NCBI GenBank assembly: GCA_016648135.1
Contig: JADDOH010001555.1
Span: forward strand, 310,001-374,000
Length of the DNA: 64,000 nt
Reading direction: 5' to 3'
From: Agrypnia vestita
Lineage: Eukaryota; Arthropoda; Insecta; Trichoptera; Phryganeidae
Shown here: one piece after another, positions 57,001 to 64,000 of the stretch
How the letters are laid out: each line of letters starts with the position of its first letter
Position numbering within the stretch: position 1 is the stretch's first letter
Notes under the pieces: generated by a model
Seen by the model: the letters and a program-made list of their open reading frames with translations, nothing else
Database searches by the model: none
What the model was told of the DNA's origin: nothing
Translations under genes and position numbers: made by a program

Positions 57001-57070
57001 ACTAAAAAAGACTTCCATGCCTAGTTTTCCATATTAAAAAATAGCTTCATCGCTGTGAAACATCTATAAT
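57001..57070 (-). repeat. R2 end fragment
   Basis: AAGACTTCCATGCCTAG, TTTTCCATA and GTGAAACATCTATAATATA match the R2 end in reverse orientation. Confidence 0.5.
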
Positions 57071-57302
57071 ATATCAATATAGATAGAATTTCTTTAAAAG
57101 AGCACTGAAAATAATACACAAAACATTTTTTTTCAAAATAACAGAAATTCAACGATTTTCTCATTGAATGGGATTAATTAACGACTTTTTAATTAATTTT
57201 ACGTGATACCTGTGATTAAATATTTTTGCGTGATAGACTTCATATTTTCTGTTGCTAATACATAACAGTATAAATTCAACAACTACATATTTATTAAAAT
57301 AA

Positions 57303-57490
57303 AATGGCGGCCCTCGTAGCCCAGTGGGCGTGACACTGGCTTCCCACGCCGAAGGTTCCTGGTTCGATTCCCGGTAAGGTCACAATTAATCTATGTGATT
57401 TACTTAAGCCTGGATGTGTTGTTATATGTTTCGTTTCTGTAATTGGAACTCTCAGCCTGTTGAAGCTCAAAATAAAAATAATAATAAATT
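57303..57490 (+). repeat. tRNA-derived SINE, about 180 bp
   Basis: A-box-like TAGCCCAGTGGGCG and a clear B box GGTTCGATTCC give a polymerase III promoter. The anticodon-like loop is CTTCCCA. The body ends CTGTTGAAGCTC and an A-rich AAAATAATAATAAA tail. The head does not form a proper acceptor stem, so it is a SINE and not a tRNA gene. It differs from the other SINE family here. Confidence 0.65.
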
Positions 57491-57532
57491 GAGATTATAT
57501 CAACCAAAAATATCATTATCTCGAAATATCAC

Positions 57533-57700
57533 AAATGTGGGGTATAAAAGCAAGGGCAGCGATATTCAAAGAGTTTAAAAATGTTTTGAATGCAGTCACC
57601 AAGGATTACCAATTAAAAATTGGTAACTACTGAAATTGTACTGAATTCTACATTTTATGTTTATTGTATATATCACTTTCAAAATTTTAGTCTAAAAAGT
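57533..57700 (+). repeat. R3 copy, one end
   Basis: TGTGGGGTATAAAAGCAAG, CAGCGATATTCAA and TTGAATGCAGTCACC match the arm of 54152-54396. The other arm is missing or diverged. Confidence 0.6.
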
Positions 57701-58590
57701 CTAAGACTAGGGGTGCGACTTTACTATTTTGCTTTTTCCTAGAGATTAGGTCTCATCAATTATTCTCAATGAGCTTCCGTAATTCATCTAATTATTTTCT
57801 GATTATGCGTAGAATGTTTGAGAATACCTCACGAGCTATTAAAGCTGCACCAAGGGGAATGCCATATGAATCGATCTTACTGCAAACAATGTTGTTGAGG
57901 AATTTCATGTCGGAAACCATGCATATGTTTTCTAATGACAGTAATTTGCAACTCTCTGAACACACTCTAGTAATCAAAGTTCTCGCGATAGTTTAGGTGC
58001 TTTATCGAGCTCTTTAAATTAATTTGTTTTATTTCGTCTTTATAAATATTGTAGAAAACACATTTGTCAGATTCACAGATCACCAAAATGTATATTTATG
58101 AACTATGAACTAATTTTTGAATGGCTGGTTCCAATACGTCTGACTTTTCCAAACTAAATACTCTTAAAAATTATAATATCTTAGTAGGTACCTAAGTCAA
58201 GCTTTATTACAAAAATAATTTTTTACTTGAAAAGACTGGGTTTGTTATAAAATTTTTAAAAAAATTAAAAAAGTAATATCTATCGTAAAAAATATGTTTA
58301 TCTACTAGTTTAATTATGCAAAAATGCAGTATAAATGTATTAGAAATAAAGGAAAACATACTTCCAATGAGAGTCAGTCCCCTCGCAGAATGAAGAGGCT
58401 TAGTTCATCTCTGTACAATTTTATATTCTGTGATTAGATGGCAAATTATGAATACAATAACGTTCTTTGATAATTAAAACAAACGAGATAAATCTATACA
58501 AAAAAAAACTATATAACTTAAATTTGTTAGCATTTGCCACCAAGATTCAATTCCAGAAATGTATTCTGTGGGTAAAATTTTTTATTTTTA
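57701..58590. other. Spacer without recognised genes
   Basis: Frames on both strands at 57769-57996 overlap and lack domains. The AGACTAGGGGTGCGAC word near 57705 is inverted relative to 53717. Confidence 0.35.
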
Positions 58591-58599
58591 CATATTATT

Positions 58600-58750
58600 T
58601 TTGTATATACTTTGCTTGCTTTTATTAGGTTTCGCTTGTCTGTCAGAGAGAAATCTTGTAATCATTTCGACTAACAGTCGCTCTGAAATTTTGCAGAGAG
58701 ACATATTCCTGATGACAATACAATGATTATTTATTCATTTTACAATGTCA
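58600..58750 (+). repeat. R6 dispersed repeat
   Basis: TGAAATTTTGCAGAGAGACA, TATTCCTGATGACAATACAA recur in decayed form near 49540-49610. The CTGATGA here is not followed by a stem II and GAAA, so it is not a ribozyme. Confidence 0.45.
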
Positions 58751-58869
58751 GTTTAATTAAATTTATTGGAAATAGTTAGGCGAAATCAATAATTTTTTTT
58801 AGCTTATTGGGGTTGGATTTGATTAGGCGAAAAGTGAAAGTGGTGCTGGGCGGGGCTAGTATGGATAAG

Positions 58870-59228
58870 AGGGGGGATGTTATGGGTGGTGTTTGTATGT
58901 TGGGTGCATTATCATTATTTAGATAAATTTCTATATTTTCTAGAATGTCTAATTTTCTTCCTTTTTTGCGTACATTATCACTACGTTATCATGGGCGAAC
59001 TGATGTCTTTCTGATCTCACAAGGTCTATCGAATTGATGTTAAAATTTCCTATCCCTTTAAGATGTTCGTTTATTCGTGTTTGTATTTTCCTTCCGGTTT
59101 ATTCAATATTGCATAATTGGCAGTTCCTACATTTAATTTTATATACCCACTATTATCTAGCTGTTCTATTTTAGTTTTATTATTTAAAATGTATTTCTTT
59201 ATGCTGTTGTTGGTGTAGAAGGCGGGTT
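58870..59228 (-). pseudogene. Penelope-like element, endonuclease relic
   Basis: Minus strand: FKPAFYTNNSIKKYILNNKT matches QPAFYTNNKFKKYILNNKD of the 28-kb copy. After a frameshift it continues KCRNCQLCNIE, stop, TGRKIQTRINEHLKG, the C..C and R..EH pattern of the GIY-YIG domain, then ERHQFAHDN. RT catalytic part absent. It belongs to a different PLE lineage from the 27-29 kb copies. Confidence 0.72.
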
Positions 59229-59270
59229 TGAACAGATCGAACTACACCTCCGTCATAATAGGACGCTCTC

Positions 59271-59335
59271 CTGATGAAGCTGAATAAGACTAAAATGTGT
59301 CCAACGACCGTAATAATAATCTTTACTCGCTAATG
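59271..59335 (+). ncRNA. Hammerhead-like motif, class A, degraded
   Basis: CTGATGA (59271-59277), A, GCTGAATAAGAC, then TAAAATGTGTCC. It is alignable to the class A copy at 24673 (GCTGGATAAGAC, GAAATGTC), but stem II no longer pairs. CGACCGTAATAATAA follows, as at 25180. Confidence 0.5.
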
Positions 59336-59869
59336 TTTTTACTAATTCTTTTATCAGAATTGTTATTATTATTTTTAGACCATTCAAAATACGCTCTAGA
59401 AAATAAGACGCAAGTACCGACAAAAACATGTTAAAAAAACTGCTTATCTGACCCTTTTTGTAGCGAAAACCTTAGGGAAAAATTAAAACACTTCTGTCCG
59501 AAAATTGTGAGTACTCTGCTATAACAATGGGCAGTATTTTTCGCCATGTTTCTTATCGCCAGAGCTTATTACACTTTTCCACCCCCAACGTCGTCGCGTC
59601 ACAGGGCACTTGCTTAAGGGTGGACACAACTTCCTTCCGTTATGAAGTACATGAGTATAGAGAGATTTCATGATTAACATCCATGATGTATAAAAATGAT
59701 ACCATCTTTTATTAGCTCGTTTCGTGAAAATTCGTGGCAGAATTCTCTTCAGCAGATGTTTGTATTGTTGATACTGAAAAACAATCAAGATTTTTAGGTC
59801 GGCAAGAAAGTAATTTCTGTTTTTATACCTTCATTATTTCAATCAGCGTGTGATTTAATCATTATCATC
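59336..59869. other. Spacer without recognised genes
   Basis: An 89-codon minus frame (59519-59788) has no domain that I recognise. Confidence 0.3.
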
Positions 59870-60065
59870 ACTCTTGGCTCCACAACCCCTGGTGGGTCTT
59901 GGCCTCTTCAAGAGTCTTACTCCATTCATTTCGGTTTTGTGCCAGCTCTCTCCAGTTCAGAAGCTCTGAGGACGTTGTCGCTCCATCTTAGTTTTGGCCT
60001 TCCTTGTTCCTTCGGTCTTGAGTTCAGCAGGGATTTTGATGCTTGATACTCAGCTATTCTCTCGT
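59870..60065 (-). pseudogene. LINE reverse-transcriptase C-terminus
   Basis: Minus strand: GRPKLRWSDNVLRAS, then after a frameshift WRELAQNRNEWSKTLEEAK, THQGLWSQE and stop. This is the usual end of insect non-LTR polyproteins. A TGATGATAATGAT tail follows. Same family as 18940-19015 and 63160-63235. Confidence 0.75.
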
Positions 60066-60450
60066 TCATGTTAATACGATTTTAAAATGCATTTTTCGAT
60101 CTGCACTATATTGTATTTGCTATGATTAGTTTTTTAGCCGGATTTACAAGGTTCGATAAACAAAATCGCGGAATTTTCGTTTTTTTCAAAAAAAATAAAG
60201 CACCTTTAATTAATACCCAAATCAATTTTCCATATAGCCCTTCGTTTAATTTAACTTTCACATTAGATTTGGTAACACCCACTTTAGACCCCGCCCTCTC
60301 TCACTCTCTCCCGTTAGATTCCTGAATGTTCTGTGGGCTAGTTAGTACATGCTTGTCTCTGACAAGATTAACACGCATGTGATCAATATTGATGAAAGTT
60401 TAACAATACTATGGTAGGGGTGTATAATGTTGTGAATATAGTAGTGTAGT
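60066..60450. other. Spacer
   Basis: The frame at 60122-60325 is not recognised. Confidence 0.3.
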
Positions 60451-60530
60451 GTTGATCCTGACGGAGAGACGGGTACGTCTCAAAACCGGTAGACCTTAAA
60501 TATGGTAGTGGTTTTTACTAATTTAACTTG
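60451..60530 (+). ncRNA. Hammerhead-like motif, class E, two core changes
   Basis: CTGACGG (60458-60464), A, stem II GAGACG-GGTA-CGTCTC with six perfect pairs, AAA (for GAA), self-complementary ACCGGT (60485-60490) and A. AGTGGT follows at 60506. The changed G in each of two boxes should inactivate it. It gives the complete layout for the tandem array at 20276-20773. Confidence 0.6.
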
Positions 60531-60944
60531 ATTATTTTAAAAATATATTTATTCACCAACACACTTTTGAATGAACTCAATATCCTGAATTTGTCAGATA
60601 TAAGAAAATCAATAATCAATATTTCTGTACAAAATTATCAATTCTCAAATTGAGAGCCCTAATCTTCTCGCTAAAGAACGTCTTAGAATTCCATTGTCAA
60701 CATGTTCAAAAGATTTTATTACGGCAATACGCGAAAAAACTACCACGTACAGTCATCACTGCCTAGACTATACAGACTGAGCAATGAGTACAGTGAGTGT
60801 GTAGACGTATTCTATGACAGCTTGACTACTTTAAAGAGAAACATGCCTTCAGTTCTGATGCAGTGATAGTTTCTATATTGAAATCTGCTAATGTTTCACT
60901 GTTTTACCCATAGGATTGTTGGCTCTTTAATTTTGTACATCAAA

Positions 60945-61160
60945 TGTGGATTATAGAAGCAAAGGCAGCTATATCGAAAATAAGGAAAATATTGTAAATG
61001 TATACTATATTGTAAATGAATACTAATTAAAAAATCTACTGAATTCTAGATTTTATGTATCTATCCCTTCCAAAATAATATTTCCTATAAATTTATACGA
61101 GTATGGTACATTTCCTATAAAATCGCGAATTGGGAAACTGCATTAAATTTTTTTTAATTT
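60945..61160 (+). repeat. R3 copy, decayed
   Basis: GGATTATAGAAGCAAAGGCAG, ACTGAATTCTAGATTTTATG and TTTCCTATAAATTTATA match 54152-54396 in order. Confidence 0.5.
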
Positions 61161-61369
61161 TGCTAATGTTGTATTCAATTTGTTCTCTGTGCATTTGTTT
61201 ATTTAAATAATTGTTTTTTTTTTATAATTTACGGAGTAATTTTTAAATTTGTTAAAATTGATTTATGATTGTCAAATCATAAATTTTAGTTGCTTGTGTA
61301 TAATTTTTTTATATGTATAAGTTTGTTTGTTTGTTTATATGTATAAGTTTTCAAACTGTAAGGATGTCT

Positions 61370-61440
61370 TTATACTTTTGGTTATATGATGCTATGCACC
61401 GTATGCGCACACAAATAAATAAATATAATCAATATTAAGG
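61370..61440 (+). repeat. Non-LTR 3' end with AAATAAATA tail
   Basis: CACCGTATGCGCACACAAAT plus AAATAAATA, the same terminus as 17455-17545. Confidence 0.5.
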
Positions 61441-62029
61441 AGACCATAAATATTTTCTTAGCTGACCTTATTTTAAATATTGTTTTAATTTATTAATATT
61501 TTGAGATACCCGTATGCTTGCCAGATTGATAAGATGAACGATTCTAGGGGCGTAATAATTAGGTAATTAGAATTATATTTTCACAGCGGATAACACAGAC
61601 ATATCGGAATAGAGAAATCTTTGCTGGGGTCTGAGAAATACGGGGTTGAAATATAGGGGATGACATACAGATTCTGACCATTAGTGGTAATATACGACGA
61701 CTAGACTTTCTGTGTACATGTCTCACAATGAGCAGCTATCTGATAATGAAGGAAATCCTAGGATTTCTGTTCGGAAAGGGAGCTACGTAGGGACAACCGA
61801 TTTATCCAACATAAGGTTACATGATATATTTATCTTCTGCTTATCTTCTTCTTCTTCTGCCGATCTGCAACTAGTGTTAAGGGAAAGTCTATTTAGTGTC
61901 TTTTGGTCTCATTTCGTTTGGTTCCATATTTCACATTCAAATAGATTCTCCAGATCATATTTTCTTTTGTTATGCTCTTATTTCGTTTCCTTTCTCATGT
62001 TTTCGGTATTATGTTATGGAATTATTTAA
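61441..62029. other. Spacer without recognised genes
   Basis: The 105-codon frame at 61712-62029 is hydrophobic at its end but has no recognisable domain. A CTTCTTCTTCTGCCGATCTG word near 61848 looks like an inverted LINE tail. Confidence 0.35.
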
Positions 62030-62400
62030 TTAATTAGGCATTCGAGATGTGAATCTACAGAAAATTACTCAAAATATGCTGGATAGAATGAGTTAGAATG
62101 AATGAAGAAAACGAAGTAATTAAAACAATAAAAATCCGAAAACTTCTATTTCCCGGACATGTGATGAGATATCTAGAAAAGTACGAGATCTTTCATCTCA
62201 TAATGCAGGGAAAGATTGCCGGAAGTCGGAGCTCTGGAAGAAGGAAAACGTCATGGCTGAAAAACCTGAGACAGTGGTTTGGCCAGTCTACTGAAGAACT
62301 GTTTCGGGCTACAGTAAACAAAGTTCTCACAGCCAACCTGATAGCCAATATCCATTGAACGAAGAAGGCAAAAAGAGAAGAAGATGCTTTTGGCAGATCA
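62030..62400 (+). pseudogene. LINE reverse-transcriptase C-terminal region
   Basis: The frame from 62098 reads IKIRKLLFPGHVMRYLEKYE, GKIAGSRSSGRRKTSWLKNL and RQWFGQSTEELFRATVNKV before the stop at 62356-62358. This is the classical tail of an insect non-LTR endonuclease/reverse-transcriptase. Upstream bases (FEMWIYRKLL-like, with a stop) extend it. A AGAAGAAG tail follows. 5'-truncated, so not a working element. Confidence 0.85.
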
Positions 62401-63159
62401 GTCGTAGTCTATGACAAGGAGCGTGCAGTGAATCGAAACTTTTTCCTAAGCATATATTTTGAGAAAAAAAGATATACATATCTCTTTATATTCCTATTAC
62501 AATAATTAACATATTATTCAGATTATAATATTTCATTACATTCTGTTCGTTAAATATTTCATTTCATTTTTTATTCCTAAATATATATTTACGTAAAAGG
62601 GTTGCTTCAACATTCTCACTGCACGCGCCCGGTGATAACACTACAGCCAAAACTATCCAGTGCCATCTGCTCCGATCTCCAGCATTCCTGACAGCTTCCT
62701 GAACATTGGTTGCAGACTTCCACTTCCATGTGATATAGTATACTCAGGGAATGTTTGATGTTAGTGGAATGAAACAGCGAGTTTATGTGCAGATATCTAT
62801 TTCCCACTAGAGAGAAGCTCCGGGAGCAAGAGAAAATCATACAAATAAAAAGATGCATAAAACAAAAGAAATTTTGACACGATTGATGCCACCGTGGTTT
62901 CGCTGGTTACTCTCACAAAAAGCCACATCTGTTCTCGGTTATCGCCTTTCGCACGTTTCTGAACATTCTTTGTTACCAGGCAATAACGGATCCGCTATTT
63001 GAGTATGTAAAATATAAGGGGCCACGGCAAGCTGTGGAAAGTGCGTGGATCGGCAGAGCCGCCATAAATATTTATTCATCTGCTATGCAGAGATGGGTCG
63101 TTGAGAATGCTTATGCTATGACTATTATATTCTTTCATTCATTCATTATCATAGATCAA
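62401..63159. other. Spacer with hAT-end scrap
   Basis: TACGTAAAAGGGTTGCTTCA, ACATTCTCACTGCACGCGCC at about 62592-62630 resembles the right end of the hAT family, with the last bases changed; no left end was found. 62900-63070 is GC-richer. No gene. Confidence 0.4.
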
Positions 63160-63235
63160 CGAAAAAAATGCTCAAGGCCATGACCTATCAGGGTTGCAGA
63201 ACTAATAGGGATGATGATTATGATTATATTAAATT
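63160..63235 (+). repeat. LINE 3' terminus with ATG-rich tail
   Basis: CAAGGCCATGACCTATCAGG, GTTGCAGA and GATGATGATTATGATT resemble 18940-19015. Confidence 0.5.
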
Positions 63236-64000
63236 ATATTTCGTTTTTGCCTTTTTCTGCTGTTATAAATGTCATTTAAGTGATCATAAATTTCATTATT
63301 CTACTATGTAACATGATACTTTATATTCAGCAAAGATTATTCAAGACGTCTGCAATAATTTGCGATTCAAATATTCAGCATTCGAAAACTCGTTGTTACA
63401 ATTTCGCTTCTCAATAACGCTACATTGTTTGGAAATGGATATTACCGGCACATCTTTGTTCTCGCGGCTGTCTTCTTGCAGTCTACAACAACCAAAATAA
63501 ATAAATCTCGAGCGAGAGGGATTCGCATACATTAAAACTGATTTATTCGCCGCAGAGCTGTGAGAACACATGAAACTGTAGGAAAGTTGGGACAGCAGAT
63601 GAAATGTGAAAACCGCACAAACTTGAAATTCGCGAGTGTCGCCAAGTTACGACGGTTCAGAAGATGTACGTACATCGAAACGTATGAATTCTAATATGTT
63701 ATTAATATTTCCGTTCCCTAGCTGGTGCGAAGCTATTTTATAATCTCTCAACGTTCGTTTCGTTATTCGAGAATCGAAAAATAACTTTTGGCAACATCAT
63801 ATAGGTTGGCCCATCGGGTACGCCGGATTTAAATATCCCACAATTTTTTTTTTTATATATTTGGTTACCCTAATGTTTGAAATTTGTCATATGCTGCCAT
63901 TGAATTTATTAAAAATGGATTTGTTGTAAGAATATCATTATTTTATTGTTAAAACATTTTACAAATTTGGCGAAAATTATGTTGAGACCGTTTGAAAAGT
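63236..64000. other. Spacer to window edge
   Basis: The minus frame at 63341-63571 has no domain. Nothing else supported. Confidence 0.3.

Noticed and set aside
57303..57380. Possible tRNA gene with good A and B boxes
   Set aside because: The acceptor strands do not pair and an A-rich tail follows; it is better read as a SINE head.
58707..58725. CTGATGA in the R6 repeat as a ribozyme
   Set aside because: No stem II or GAAA box downstream.
61712..62029. 105-codon plus-strand frame with hydrophobic end
   Set aside because: No signal peptide at its start, no domain, and it lies between repeat fragments.

Overview
This 64 kb window is AT-rich eukaryotic DNA, almost certainly from an arthropod and most likely an insect. 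The evidence is the mobile-element content: a DD34D mariner, a piggyBac-like element with TTAA target duplications, hAT elements with 8-bp duplications, Penelope-like elements (PLEs) with GIY-YIG endonuclease, insect-type LINE reverse-transcriptase tails, tRNA-headed SINEs and LTRs with TATA/TCAGT promoters. I cannot name the order or species from the sequence. I found no intact host protein gene, no rRNA and no convincing functional tRNA gene. The longest readable proteins are all transposon remnants, so this is an intergenic or large-intron stretch.

Layout. 1-5.6 kb: dispersed repeats (called R1 and R5 here), a LINE relic, a piggyBac-like element (4191-5426) and a small TA-flanked MITE. 5.6-17.4 kb: AT-rich spacer with fold-backs, decayed hammerhead-ribozyme copies, a SINE cut by a hAT MITE (13504-13732), a perfect 104-bp-arm palindrome (13979-14191) and a solo LTR (14999-15232). 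18-24.6 kb: an LTR-like promoter block, a 3 x 165 bp tandem array holding a ribozyme half (20276-20770), a 990-bp hAT element (21652-22641) and a 903-bp inverted-repeat element (22831-23733). 24.6-30.5 kb: a PLE complex of two head-to-head truncated copies, one interrupted by a nearly intact mariner (29011-30296). 30.7-43 kb: LTR-like blocks, R1/R2 copies and fold-back MITEs. 43.4-45.3 kb: four local tandem duplications. 46.7-50.9 kb: a MITE, R2 copies, an inverted PLE terminus with two ribozymes, a second solo LTR and a ribozyme-bearing inverted repeat. 51-64 kb: SINEs, LINE tails, a duplicated block (R4), more PLE and ribozyme relics.

The main theme is a set of about sixteen hammerhead-like motifs of PLE type. 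They fall into at least five sequence classes that keep the same fold: CTGATGA, one extra base, a covarying stem II, GAAA, then a short self-complementary stem III. Several sit in inverted pairs, and one class survives as a tandem satellite. Between the mobile elements lie short GC-richer islands that may be host regulatory DNA, but that is only an inference from composition.
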